Shown here: piece after piece, positions 8,016 to 16,747 of the stretch
How the letters are laid out: each line of letters begins with the position of its first letter
How positions within the stretch are numbered: the first letter of the stretch is position 1
Assembly: GCF_900142955.1 (NCBI RefSeq)
Contig: NZ_FRCP01000014.1
Coordinates: forward strand, 124,001-188,000
Source: Anaerosporobacter mobilis DSM 15930
GTDB taxonomy: Bacteria; Bacillota; Clostridia; Lachnospirales; Lachnospiraceae
Reading direction: 5' to 3'
Length of the DNA: 64,000 nucleotides
Notes under the pieces: model-generated
The model's input: only the letters and a program-made list of their open reading frames with translations
Told to the model about the DNA's origin: nothing
Database searches by the model: none
Translations under genes and position numbers: made by a program

Positions 8016-8774
8016 ATGATTTCTATAAAAAATATCAGCAAAAAATACGGTGAGAAACATGTGGTAGATCATGTGGATTTAGATATCCCAAAGGGAAAGA
8101 TTATTGCTTTTATAGGCAGTAATGGAGCTGGTAAAAGTACTTTAATATCAATTATCAGTCGTACATTAAGTAAAAATTCAGGCGAAGTATATATTGATGA
8201 AAAAGAATTAAAGGAATGGAAAAGTAAGGAGTTGTCAAAACGATTATCTATACTCAAACAATCGAATTATCTAAACATTCGATTAACGATCAAAGAATTA
8301 GTTAGCTTTGGAAGGTTTCCTTATTCCAATGGTAAATTAACGAAGGAAGATGAGAAGATAGTTGATGATGCAATTTCTTATATGAAATTAGAAGATTTAC
8401 AAGATCGTTATCTTGACGAACTCAGTGGTGGTCAAAGACAAATGGCCTATATTGCAATGATTATTGCACAAGATACCGAGTATGTTTTCTTAGATGAACC
8501 GTTAAACAATCTGGATATGCGCCATTCTGTTCATATTATGAAAATCATAAGAAAATTAGTGGATGATTTGGGGAAGACCGTTATGGTGGTTATTCATGAT
8601 ATTAATTTTGTGTCTTGCTATGCAGATTATATTGTAGCAATGAAAGATGGAAAGATCGTGGAAGAGGGAGCAACTGAGAATATTCTAAAAAGTAATGTTC
8701 TAAAAGAAGTGTATGGAATGGATATCGGTATTCACCAAATTAATGGTAAGAATATTTGCTTATATTATGATTAA
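8016..8774 (+). CDS. yclP: Siderophore ABC importer ATPase, YclP type
   Basis: 252 residues, start behind AGCAGGTGAAAGT. Walker A is 'GSNGAGKST' (about residues 34-42), the signature is 'LSGGQRQMA', Walker B is 'YVFLDEPLNNLD', followed by the H-loop 'VIHDINF'. The ligand class is that of FecE/FepC ATPases. It lies 18 bases after the second permease and energises the YclNO channel. All nucleotide-binding motifs are intact. Confidence 0.9.
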   Translation: MISIKNISKKYGEKHVVDHVDLDIPKGKIIAFIGSNGAGKSTLISIISRTLSKNSGEVYIDEKELKEWKSKELSKRLSILKQSNYLNIRLTIKELVSFGRFPYSNGKLTKEDEKIVDDAISYMKLEDLQDRYLDELSGGQRQMAYIAMIIAQDTEYVFLDEPLNNLDMRHSVHIMKIIRKLVDDLGKTVMVVIHDINFVSCYADYIVAMKDGKIVEEGATENILKSNVLKEVYGMDIGIHQINGKNICLYYD

Positions 8775-8811
8775 TGTGTACTTTTTTAACTAACTTACAC
8801 AAATTGCACAT

Positions 8812-8830
8812 GTAGTCAGTACAGTGCTGA
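8812..8830. repeat. Short palindromic repeat GTAGTCAGTACnGTGCTGA
   Basis: The same 19-base palindromic sequence occurs at 27584-27602 with only the central base changed. Here it lies inside a slightly longer hairpin (CACAT at 8807 to ATGTG at 8833) between the ATPase and the binding-protein gene, where it could set their relative expression. It appears related to the larger palindromic repeat family described at 16748. Confidence 0.5.
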
Positions 8831-8939
8831 TGTGTTCAGAGATTTTTTTCTATGAGTAGAGCAATTACCTACCCTAAATGAAGTCTTTATGTGGAAGTTA
8901 GAGAAACTTATTATAAATAACAATTATATGGAGGATATT

Positions 8940-9941
8940 ATGAAAAAAATAGTAACTTTAGCGCTTGCATCAGTGCTATCAATCGCAATGCTAACAGGAT
9001 GTGCAACAAAAGAAAATGGTACTACTACTACAAATGCAACAGAGGGAACCAATGCGGAATCTCCTACACAATCAAATGAAGATGAAGCTTCTAGTACAAC
9101 AACTACAGAAACGACAGTAACAGATGCTAAGGGCAATAAAGTGACAGTTCCTGCAGATGTTAAGAAAGCTGTTGTTATGGATTATGGTATCTTAGACTCC
9201 ATTCAGGCCTTAGAAATTGATGTTGAAGTCGCTATTCCATCGGGAGAAACTCCTTCTTTTCTTTCCGATTTTTCTGATTCTACTACAATAGGAAGTATTA
9301 AGGAACCAGATCTAGAAGCGATTTTTGATTTTGAACCAGATGTAATTTTCATCAGTGGAAGACAGGAAAGTTTTTATGATCAATTAAGTGAAATTGCTCC
9401 AACTATTTATGTATCGATAGATTCTGCTAAATACATGGAGGATTTTAAAAATAATACGAATATCGTTGCATCTATTTTCAATAAAGAAACAGAAGCTGAT
9501 GAAGCAATAAAAGCCATTGAAGCGAAAGTTGAAGCAGCCAAGGCTGTATCTGCTAAAACAGATGATAAAGCACTAATTATCTTAACGAATGACGGAAGTA
9601 TGAGTGCTTATGGAGCAGGTTCGAGATTCGGAATTATTCATGATTTATTAGGAGTAAAGGCAGCAGATGATACTATTGAAGTATCTACACATGGACAAGA
9701 AGTTAGTTATGAATATATATCACAAGTAAATCCAGATATTTTATTTGTAGTTGATAGAACTGTTATTGCTGGAGGTACTAATCTTGCAGCGACAACGTTA
9801 GATAATGAGTTAGTTAATGAAACAAGTGCAGCGACAAATAATAAAATTATTTCATTAGATCCAGATTTATGGTATTTATCAGGTGGTGGGTTGACATCGG
9901 TATCAGAGATGATAGATGAAGTAGTAGCTGCTATACAATAA
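8940..9941 (+). CDS. yclQ: Ferric siderophore-binding lipoprotein, YclQ type
   Basis: 333 residues from the ATG at 8940 with GGAGGA four bases upstream; an upstream ATG at 8889 would put the box inside the gene. The N-terminus is a lipoprotein signal with lipobox 'LTGC', then a Ser/Thr-rich linker (to about residue 60) and a periplasmic-binding-protein class III fold: 'TVTDAKGNKVTVPADVKKAV', 'GSIKEPDLEAIFDFEPDVI', 'LWYLSGGG'. It captures the siderophore outside the membrane and delivers it to YclNO. It is separated from the ATPase gene by 165 bases holding a hairpin, which may permit higher expression of the binding protein. Confidence 0.88.
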   Translation: MKKIVTLALASVLSIAMLTGCATKENGTTTTNATEGTNAESPTQSNEDEASSTTTTETTVTDAKGNKVTVPADVKKAVVMDYGILDSIQALEIDVEVAIPSGETPSFLSDFSDSTTIGSIKEPDLEAIFDFEPDVIFISGRQESFYDQLSEIAPTIYVSIDSAKYMEDFKNNTNIVASIFNKETEADEAIKAIEAKVEAAKAVSAKTDDKALIILTNDGSMSAYGAGSRFGIIHDLLGVKAADDTIEVSTHGQEVSYEYISQVNPDILFVVDRTVIAGGTNLAATTLDNELVNETSAATNNKIISLDPDLWYLSGGGLTSVSEMIDEVVAAIQ

Positions 9942-9980
9942 GGGATATTAGATCTACTGCATCTATATTCTTTTAAACTA

Positions 9981-10024
9981 AAAATGTTTGAAGTATGTTT
10001 TAACACACTTCAAACATTTTTTTT
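9981..10024 (+). terminator. Terminator after the siderophore operon
   Basis: AAAATGTTTGAAGT pairs perfectly with ACTTCAAACATTTT across a 12-base loop, followed by TTTT. It may also act weakly for the opposite strand. Confidence 0.85.
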
Positions 10025-10071
10025 AATCTTAATATATTTGAATATCTAATTATGCAAAATCCATTTCTTAA

Positions 10072-10404
10072 CTATACATCCGATGAATCTTCTAATAAAC
10101 TTTCTAATTGATCTGGTGTAAGACCTTCGGAATCAACTATAAGATTGTCTGAATCCGAAGACTCCGGTTTGGGATTAACCGAAGGAATATTTATATAGAA
10201 GCGTTTCTCATCTTGTTTAACTATGTAGGGTTCTTTCTCGTTGACACGATAAGATTTTAGTAAGTTACCACTTTCTAAACAAACGGTATTAGAGTTGCAC
10301 AAGTCATAATTACTAGAGTATGGCATCTTATCGTACATACATAAATCGTCCATTAGGGTATTGTCAAATGGCTTGAGTTTAGTAGCTTTGTTTTGCTGTT
10401 CCAA
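10072..10404 (-). CDS. Uncharacterised acidic 110-residue protein
   Basis: It starts at a TTG (10404) eight bases after GGAGG. I do not recognise the family. It has no membrane segment or signal peptide, three Cys (about C22, C36 and C42), a Tyr/Asn-rich middle, and an acidic Ser/Asp-rich C-terminal third ending in a predicted helix 'TPDQLESLLED'. It lies downstream of the Ca2+-ATPase gene on the same strand, about 110 bases apart, with a small hairpin between (GGTAG/CTACC near 10454-10471). Good ribosome binding site and codon use suggest a real gene; function unknown. Confidence 0.6.
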   Translation of the reverse strand: MEQQNKATKLKPFDNTLMDDLCMYDKMPYSSNYDLCNSNTVCLESGNLLKSYRVNEKEPYIVKQDEKRFYINIPSVNPKPESSDSDNLIVDSEGLTPDQLESLLEDSSDV

Positions 10405-10512
10405 TCGTGTAGCCTCCTTATTTCTTTGTCGATGTCGCTATCGATCTTGTTAATGGTAGTTTTACAGCTACCACTATATTTATTAACAGTATACAACCTT
10501 TATATAATGAAT

Positions 10513-13152
10513 TCAATGATTATTATTTACCCTTTTTTGTGCTTCAACGACTAGAATTGGCACGAAAGATAGAATAATAACCGCTATCCACTGCTTGGGA
10601 TTAAGTGGAACTACTTTGAAGATATTTGCTAAAGGTTCCAACATAATAACGGCTGAAAGTAGTATGGAACAAACGATAAAAGATAACACATGTTTCATAT
10701 TACTGAATATGCCAATCTTCAATATGGATTTATCGCTTCTCATGTTGAAGGAATGGAATAATTGTGACAAACTGAGTACAGCAAAAGCCATAGTACGACC
10801 TAAGGTTAAGGAATCCGGTGAACCACCAAGGTCGTATCGGTATCCAAGTATGAAAGCAGTTAAGGCTAAGGAGCCGATAAGAAGACCTTCAAACAGAATC
10901 TTGAATACAAGTCCATTCGCAAACATTCCGGTCTTGGGAGAGATCGGCTTATTGTTCATAATGTCTTTACTAGCGGGCTCAACGCCAAGAGATATTGCAG
11001 GCAAAGAGTCAGTAACTAAGTTTACCCACAAGAGTTGTACAGCGAGTAATGGTGATGGTAAGCCTAATAATATTGCAGCGAATATGGTAAGGATTTCCCC
11101 TATATTACTTGATAATAGGAAATGAATTGCCTTTCTAATATTCTGATAAATTCCACGACCTTCTTGAACGGCAGAGACAATCGTAGCAAAATTATCGTCT
11201 GTCAATATCATATCAGCAGCATTCTTAGCTACATCAGTACCACTTAGTCCCATTGCACAGCCAATATCAGCAGTTTTTAATGCAGGTGCATCATTAACAC
11301 CGTCACCTGTCATTGCAACAACATTGTCATTTTTCTGAAACGCTTTAACAATTCTTACTTTGTGTTCTGGAGTTACTCTTGCAAATACACTATAGTCGTC
11401 AATATTATTACCAAGACTCTCATCAGACATGGCTGATATTTCAGCTCCAGTAATTGCTTTGTCATGACCTTCCATTATTCCTAGTTCCTTAGCAATTGCA
11501 CAAGCGGTTGTGATATGATCGCCAGTAATCATGACTGGTTTTATACCAGCATGTTTACAAATGGAAACGGCTTCTTTGGCTTCTTCTCTAGGTGGATCAA
11601 TCATACCGATTAAACCAGTGAATACCAGAGCACTTTCCGTAAGAGCAGTACCCTTTGGAACCGTTGAAGTTTCTTTATAAGCAACAGCAAGAACGCGAAG
11701 TGCTCGTTTTGCCATATCGCTATTGTATTTATTAATTATTGCCCGTTTGTTGTTTGTTAAAGGGGAGATCTTGCCTTTGTCATAGTAATGGGTACATTTA
11801 GATAGAAGTACATCGGGGGCACCTTTGGTTATGCAATAGATGTTATCGCTTTCCATCTTATTAACTGTAGTCATTAATTTTCTTGAAGAATCAAAAGGTA
11901 TTTCTGATAGTCGTTTGTTATTTAGATCTAATTTAGCCTTGTTGATACCTACTTTACAAGCTGCAAGTATAATTGCATTTTCAGTTGGTTCTCCAGTTGC
12001 TGTTATCTCTTTTTTTGTAACTTTTAATGTTGAGTCATTACAAAGAGAGCCAAGAGTGAGAATGTGATGAGCCTCCTTCGACTCAAAGGCTTCTCTGCCA
12101 CTAACAGAATAGACGTCAGTGACTGTCATTTTATTCTGTGTTAAGGTACCAGTTTTGTCGGAACAGATAACCGTTGCACTGCCTAACGTCTCAACAGCAG
12201 GTAATTTGCGGATTACAGCATTCTTCTTTGCCATACGGGAAACACCAAGAGATAGCATAATAGTGACAATTGCGGGAAGCCCTTCTGGGATCGCGGCTAC
12301 TGCCAAGGATACACTAGTCATGAACATATCAAAAGGTGGACGGCCTTGTATCGTTCCTAATAGAAAGATTGCAAGACAAATGAGTAAAGCGACAATTCCT
12401 AATACTTTTCCGGTACTAGCTAAACGTTTCTGAAGTGGAGTATCGGGAGTATCATCTACCATAATCAGTTTTGCGATATGACCGACTTCGGTATGCATTC
12501 CTGTACCAGTTACAATTGCGCTACCTCGACCATAGGTTACAATACTAGTTGCGTATACGATATTCTTACGATCTGCTAAAGGTGTTTCTTCTGCATATGT
12601 TTTTTCCGCGTTTTTATCAATTGCATGGGATTCGCCAGTTAAAGCAGATTCATCAACTCGAAGGTTAATAGAGGTCAATAATCTAGCATCCGCTGGGACA
12701 AAATGTCCTGTTTCTAGATGAATGATATCACCTGGTACCAAATCCTTTGAGGCAATAACACTTTGATTGCCATCACGTAGTACGGTGGCAGTAGGTGCAG
12801 ACATATTCTTCAGTGCTTCTAAGGATTTTTCGGCTTTTGTTTCTTGTAAAACTCCAAGTACTGCATTCAAGATTATAATAGTAAAGATGATGATAGGGTC
12901 GACAAAATCAGCATGACCTTCTAACAATGATATGACAAAGGATACAATAGCTGCAATAATTAGAATAGCTATCATAAAATCTTTAAACTGCGCAAAGAAT
13001 TTGTATACGATACTCTTATTTTTCTTTGATTCTAAAACATTCTCTCCATACTCATGGATACGTTTGCCTGCTTCTTTGTTGGTGAGTCCTGAATCAATAG
13101 ACGTATGTAGTACTTTAGCTGTATCCTGTGAGGATAGATTATGATAATTCAT
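10513..13152 (-). CDS. Calcium-transporting P-type ATPase, PMR1/SERCA-like (P2A)
   Basis: 879 residues, normal for bacterial P2A pumps such as LMCA1 and YloB. The N-terminal cation ATPase domain starts with 'LHTSIDSGLTNKEAGKRI', the actuator loop is 'TGES', the M4 ion site is 'AAIPEGLPAIVTI', the phosphorylation site is 'SDKTGTLT' (D332), and the hinge is 'MTGDGVNDAPALK'. The M5/M6 segments carry 'SSNIGEI' and 'LLWVNLVTDSLPA', where N and D of M6 are calcium ligands. The protein pumps Ca2+ (possibly Mn2+) out of the cytoplasm using ATP. It stands alone on the minus strand; AAGGAG precedes the ATG. Confidence 0.93.
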   Translation of the reverse strand: MNYHNLSSQDTAKVLHTSIDSGLTNKEAGKRIHEYGENVLESKKNKSIVYKFFAQFKDFMIAILIIAAIVSFVISLLEGHADFVDPIIIFTIIILNAVLGVLQETKAEKSLEALKNMSAPTATVLRDGNQSVIASKDLVPGDIIHLETGHFVPADARLLTSINLRVDESALTGESHAIDKNAEKTYAEETPLADRKNIVYATSIVTYGRGSAIVTGTGMHTEVGHIAKLIMVDDTPDTPLQKRLASTGKVLGIVALLICLAIFLLGTIQGRPPFDMFMTSVSLAVAAIPEGLPAIVTIMLSLGVSRMAKKNAVIRKLPAVETLGSATVICSDKTGTLTQNKMTVTDVYSVSGREAFESKEAHHILTLGSLCNDSTLKVTKKEITATGEPTENAIILAACKVGINKAKLDLNNKRLSEIPFDSSRKLMTTVNKMESDNIYCITKGAPDVLLSKCTHYYDKGKISPLTNNKRAIINKYNSDMAKRALRVLAVAYKETSTVPKGTALTESALVFTGLIGMIDPPREEAKEAVSICKHAGIKPVMITGDHITTACAIAKELGIMEGHDKAITGAEISAMSDESLGNNIDDYSVFARVTPEHKVRIVKAFQKNDNVVAMTGDGVNDAPALKTADIGCAMGLSGTDVAKNAADMILTDDNFATIVSAVQEGRGIYQNIRKAIHFLLSSNIGEILTIFAAILLGLPSPLLAVQLLWVNLVTDSLPAISLGVEPASKDIMNNKPISPKTGMFANGLVFKILFEGLLIGSLALTAFILGYRYDLGGSPDSLTLGRTMAFAVLSLSQLFHSFNMRSDKSILKIGIFSNMKHVLSFIVCSILLSAVIMLEPLANIFKVVPLNPKQWIAVIILSFVPILVVEAQKRVNNNH

Positions 13153-13193
13153 GTACAGACTCCTTATAAGGTTTTTTACTATATATATGCATG

Positions 13194-13265
13194 GACACAG
13201 AAATTATGAAAGATAGAAGTAGCCAGAATCCCTAGGTTTGCATACCTTGTTATTAGGGGCGTGTC
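13194..13265 (+). other. Possible structured leader upstream of the MntP/YtaF-like gene
   Basis: GACAC (13194-13198) can pair with GTGTC (13261-13265), and CCCTA (13230-13234) with TAGGG (13254-13258). The arms are short. I looked for a yybP-ykoY manganese riboswitch, common before such genes, but its conserved core is not recognisable, so the class is unknown. Confidence 0.25.
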
Positions 13266-13307
13266 TGTAAAGGCTTGTAGATTCCCCTTGAAAGGAGAGA
13301 AAAGAAA

Positions 13308-13862
13308 TTGTTATTACAGATTATTGTGATATCAATCTCGTTAAGTATAGATGCACTTGGAATTGGAATTGCATACCCGCTACGTGGTGTTAAAATTGGA
13401 GCGTTAGCTAAGACGATGATTGGATTAATTTCCTGTGGAGTAATGTTCGTATCTATTCTAGTGGGAAAACAGATGACAAGGTATATACCAGCTGATGTGA
13501 TGATGATTATAGGAACATCAATACTAGTATTAATGGGAGTAATCTATATTCGTAACAGTTTGTTTAGTGATGAAGATGCAAGTTACGATTTAGATGAGTC
13601 GAAGAAGATTGATTTGTTTGAAGCAGTTATCTTAGGATTTGCCCTATCTGCTGATTCTATAAGTGCAGGAATTGCAGTTGTTGCAATAGGAATGCAAAGT
13701 ACATTTGTTCCTATTGTGGTTGGTTTGACACAAGTTGGATTTTTAACAATAGGGAATCTACTGATTGTAAAATTCTCTCGAATCAGGAAGTTGAATAGTA
13801 AGGTTTGTGGAGTATTTTCTGGAGCCTTATTAATATTAATAGCAATTTTACGATGTCTATGA
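13308..13862 (+). CDS. MntP/YtaF-like integral membrane protein (putative cation efflux)
   Basis: 184 residues from a TTG at 13308, ten bases after AAAGGAG. Six membrane segments in two related halves, each with an Asp in a helix: 'SLSIDALGIGIAYPLRG' near the N-terminus and 'GFALSADSISAGIAVV' in the second half. This is the pattern of the MntP/YtaF (DUF204) family. MntP exports Mn2+; YtaF is a sporulation-associated member of unknown transport. The length and 'SIDALGIG' fit YtaF more than MntP. It is next to, but divergent from, the P-type ATPase, so both could serve divalent cation export. Confidence 0.7.
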   Translation: MLLQIIVISISLSIDALGIGIAYPLRGVKIGALAKTMIGLISCGVMFVSILVGKQMTRYIPADVMMIIGTSILVLMGVIYIRNSLFSDEDASYDLDESKKIDLFEAVILGFALSADSISAGIAVVAIGMQSTFVPIVVGLTQVGFLTIGNLLIVKFSRIRKLNSKVCGVFSGALLILIAILRCL

Positions 13863-13944
13863 GTTGTGACCATATTGTATATAAGTTTGTTACAGCACCA
13901 TATAAGGGGCAAGGATGTCATACCGAGATTATGAAGAATAAACC

Positions 13945-13973
13945 TTTAAATCTTTGGTGTAACGTGTTATAAT
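13945..13973 (+). promoter_or_regulatory. Extended -10 promoter for the truA-like gene
   Basis: TTTAAA (13945-13950), 17 bases, TATAAT (13968-13973) with an upstream TGT extended -10 element. Confidence 0.5.
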
Positions 13974-14046
13974 TGGGAACTGAACAGTTACAAGGTTGAC
14001 GGCGATGTTGACCTAAGTTAAAGCAAAGATGAGGTAGAATAATACA

Positions 14047-14793
14047 ATGAGAAATATTCAGTTGGTAGTTGAATATGATGGTTCCCGTTATGACGGGTGG
14101 CAAAAACAACCGAAGTACCCTAATCGTGTGACAATACAGGAAAAAATTGAATCGGTTTTGCATAAAATGGAACAAGAAGAAATTGAATTAATTGGAGCGG
14201 CAAGAACAGAAGCTGGCGTACATGCGCATGCACAAGTTGCGAACTTTGTCACTAACTCTAACATGAAACCATATGAGATCAAACATTATCTGAATCGATT
14301 TTTACCAAGAGACATTGCAGTGAAAGAAGTGTTAGAAGTTCCAGAACGTTTTCACAGTAGTTTTAATGCAAAGTCATTTGTATATGAATATAAGATTGGC
14401 ATTGGTGAAGTGCCTAATGTGTTTAATCGCAAATACAGTTACTATTGTTTTGATAAATTAGATTTAAAAGGAATGCGAAAAGCGGCCTCTTATATGATTG
14501 GGAAGCATGATTTTAAGGCATTTGCTGATAATAAGAAGCAAAAGAAATCTACGGAACGTGAAATATATGAACTTGACATATATGGAGATAGTGATGAGGT
14601 AATAATTACAATTCATGCTGATGATTTTTGGCCGTTTATGGCAAGAATAATTGTAGGTGCACTTATCGAGGTAGGGACAGGTAGACTAGAGGCAGACCGT
14701 GTTCAAGAGATTATAGAAAGTAAGAATAGGGAGATAGCACCAGAAGCTGCAGAAGCGAAAGGTCTATTCTTAGTTGAAGTAAGATATATGTAA
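14047..14793 (+). CDS. truA: TruA-family tRNA pseudouridine synthase with Glu at the catalytic Asp position
   Basis: 248 residues, complete TruA length. The family motif normally reads R-T-D-A-G-V-H, where Asp is the invariant nucleophile for U38-40 isomerisation in tRNA anticodon arms. Here it reads 'ARTEAGVHAHAQ', with Glu at residue 55 (GAA at 14209-14211). Other family elements remain: 'VEYDGSRYDGWQKQP', 'RFHSSFNAKSFVYEY', 'FMARIIVGALIEVG'. The preserved fold with a changed catalytic residue suggests a divergent paralogue, with the normal truA probably elsewhere near ribosomal protein genes. It may retain weak activity, have a different target or only bind RNA. It is a single gene with its own promoter and terminator. 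Confidence 0.8.
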   Translation: MRNIQLVVEYDGSRYDGWQKQPKYPNRVTIQEKIESVLHKMEQEEIELIGAARTEAGVHAHAQVANFVTNSNMKPYEIKHYLNRFLPRDIAVKEVLEVPERFHSSFNAKSFVYEYKIGIGEVPNVFNRKYSYYCFDKLDLKGMRKAASYMIGKHDFKAFADNKKQKKSTEREIYELDIYGDSDEVIITIHADDFWPFMARIIVGALIEVGTGRLEADRVQEIIESKNREIAPEAAEAKGLFLVEVRYM

Positions 14794-14800
14794 GACAGAC

Positions 14801-14846
14801 AAAAAGCTAGAAGGTGTATTCAATTGAATATACTTTCTGGCTTTTT
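14801..14846 (+). terminator. Terminator after the truA-like gene
   Basis: A long hairpin, AAAAAGCTAGAAGGTGTATTC pairing with its near-complement ending CTTTCTGGCTTTTTT, contains a few G-U pairs and closes around a central AATT. Confidence 0.88.
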
Positions 14847-14982
14847 TGGTAAATTAGTACTATATTACTTGAAATCACGCTATTTATAGGTAAATAACAA
14901 TCTAAATATAGTAGTTAAAGCTTGTCAGAGGTAAGTATTTAATGTAATATTAACATGTAGAAATGTAAAAAGGAGAGATTCC

Positions 14983-15921
14983 ATGGCTAATCGTTGTCTA
15001 AAATGCGGAAAAATATTGGAAAAAGATGGATTTTGCTTGAATTGTATTGAATTTGCTGAGAAAAATGAAACAATGAAAGAAACAACTGAAAGTAACCGTA
15101 CTGTAATAAAGGATCAACCATATGCTGATGGCGATTTGAAAGCATATGAACAGATACCGAATCAACAACTACAATTGAAACGAAAATCAAAATTTAATTT
15201 TACGCAGATGATATTAGTAGTAATTATAGTAGCAGGGATCTTTGTAGTAACTAAATTGACAGGTAGGCTAGATAAGAAGAATCCGAATGACGATACAGGT
15301 GCATATCAGGAGGAAGTTCTTGGACAAGCGCAAATAGAACGGAAGGATGAAACGAGTTTTGATGATGTCTTAGGTGAGGAAGAAACAGACGAGGATACAG
15401 AAGCGTCGTATGTATATGAAGCTGATTATGAGGAAATAATGCAAGCGGGCGAGCCAACTAATGCATATACGTTATTCGCAGCGACGAAAGATGATGTTGT
15501 ACCATTAATAGACGAATATTTTATAGAACAGGGTCTTAATATGAAATATGATACAGATATGGACAACACATATGAAATGGTTGAAGATGAGAAAGTCACA
15601 TATTATGAGACATTCTCTATGTGGTCTAAAGAAGAGGATGATTCAGAATTATACTTAATTTCTTCGGATACAGTTACAGGTAAATTGTTATATGTCGGGG
15701 TATACAGAGAAGATAAAGAAGAAGCCATAAAGCTAATTACAAAGAGTCTTGAAACAATTGATCCAAGCTTAACCAAGGAACAATTACAAGAGACTTACGA
15801 TAACATTGTTAGTTCAACAGACTATGTTGATGAAATCTGCGGAGATTATGAAGTACAAGGCGGATATCTAGAAGGACAAAACCTTTACTATTATTATATT
15901 TCCAGCTTGATAGGTAATTAA
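14983..15921 (+). CDS. Zinc-ribbon single-pass membrane protein, function unknown
   Basis: 312 residues, start behind AAAGGAGAGA. The N-terminus is a zinc ribbon, 'CLKCGK...FCLNC' (C5, C8 and a second CxxC about 10 residues on). After a charged linker there is one membrane segment at about residues 71-87 ('MILVVIIVAGIFVVTKL'), then an acidic linker rich in Glu/Asp and a C-terminal domain of about 170 residues outside the membrane. Cytoplasmic zinc ribbons fused to an extracytoplasmic domain are common in Firmicutes, but I do not recognise this C-terminal domain. It is monocistronic with a terminator after it. Confidence 0.75.
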   Translation: MANRCLKCGKILEKDGFCLNCIEFAEKNETMKETTESNRTVIKDQPYADGDLKAYEQIPNQQLQLKRKSKFNFTQMILVVIIVAGIFVVTKLTGRLDKKNPNDDTGAYQEEVLGQAQIERKDETSFDDVLGEEETDEDTEASYVYEADYEEIMQAGEPTNAYTLFAATKDDVVPLIDEYFIEQGLNMKYDTDMDNTYEMVEDEKVTYYETFSMWSKEEDDSELYLISSDTVTGKLLYVGVYREDKEEAIKLITKSLETIDPSLTKEQLQETYDNIVSSTDYVDEICGDYEVQGGYLEGQNLYYYYISSLIGN

Positions 15922-15990
15922 TGGAGATTACAAAGATTACATAGATCACTTAGAATCAATTATGTAGCTGTTTGGAATAAGAAAAAGAAG

Positions 15991-16043
15991 AAAAGGAGCT
16001 ATCAGCTAACAGGTAATTTCTTAGCTTGAAAGCTCCCTTTCTA
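15991..16043. terminator. Bidirectional terminator between convergent genes
   Basis: AAGGAGCT and AGCTAA pair with TTAGCT and AGCTCCCTT across a loop near 16010-16018. Runs of A on the left and T on the right suit termination in both directions, for the zinc-ribbon gene and for dedA. Confidence 0.7.
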
Positions 16044-16063
16044 TTATTGTAATAAAATTCAAT

Positions 16064-16672
16064 CTATTCGATTTCAGAAGGTTTGTTTTGGCGATTAGAA
16101 AGTTTTTTGAACAGAAGGAATGCAATAATACCGATAATTAAAGGTATTAGGATGTGTTTATATTTATCATAATAACCGTAGGCTAATTGCCAATTATCCT
16201 GTAAGAAGTATCCTGTTCCAATTAGCATGGTATTCCAGATGGTGATACCAATGAAAGAAGATAATAGGAATACAGAGTAACTTTGTTTCATAGTTCCACT
16301 TATGAATGCTATGTAAGTCCGGCATATAGGAATAACTCTGGCGAAGCAAACCGCAGAGGCACCATATTTCTCAAATTTACGATAAGAAGAATTAAGACCT
16401 TTCTCTGTTTTAGGGAACTTCTTGATTAAACGTCCCAGTATTGCTGAACCACCGTAACATCCAACTACATAGCAGAATGTGGTACCGATAAGACCTGCAA
16501 TCACGCTTGCAGTTAATATTACGAAGAAATGAATATTCTGAGAACATGCGATTGCTCCAGAGAATGGTAGGACAATCTCACTAGATACAGGAAAGCAGGC
16601 GTATTCAAGCATGATAATTAAGAACATAGCGATTAACCCATAATCGGTTATTAAGTTGGTGAGGAATTCCAT
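16064..16672 (-). CDS. DedA-family membrane protein
   Basis: 202 residues from the ATG at 16672, preceded by GGAGCGGATT; an ATG four codons upstream has a poorer box. The protein begins 'MEFLTNLITDYGLIAMFLIIMLEYACFPVSSEIVL' in overlapping pieces, has four to six membrane segments, and carries the family motifs 'FPVSSEIVLPFSG' and 'FARVIPICRTYIAFISG' (G-x-x-x-[RF]-[FY]-x-P-x-x-R). DedA/VTT proteins are undecaprenyl-phosphate or phospholipid flippases linked to envelope homeostasis and peptide resistance. All key residues (E, R, R) are present. It is expressed from its own minus-strand promoter, upstream of which lies a palindromic repeat. Confidence 0.85.
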   Translation of the reverse strand: MEFLTNLITDYGLIAMFLIIMLEYACFPVSSEIVLPFSGAIACSQNIHFFVILTASVIAGLIGTTFCYVVGCYGGSAILGRLIKKFPKTEKGLNSSYRKFEKYGASAVCFARVIPICRTYIAFISGTMKQSYSVFLLSSFIGITIWNTMLIGTGYFLQDNWQLAYGYYDKYKHILIPLIIGIIAFLLFKKLSNRQNKPSEIE

Positions 16673-16747
16673 AATCCGCTCCATGAATTCTTTTTTGAAA
16701 GTATATTACTGGTAGTTAGAAAAAATGTTAATAAAATGATAGTATCC

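Noticed and set aside
12119..12433. Plus-strand open frames inside the P-type ATPase gene
   Set aside because: They are antisense shadows of a well-supported gene, without ribosome binding sites.
13194..13290. Possible yybP-ykoY manganese riboswitch before the MntP/YtaF-like gene
   Set aside because: The conserved core sequences are not recognisable; only short stems are present.
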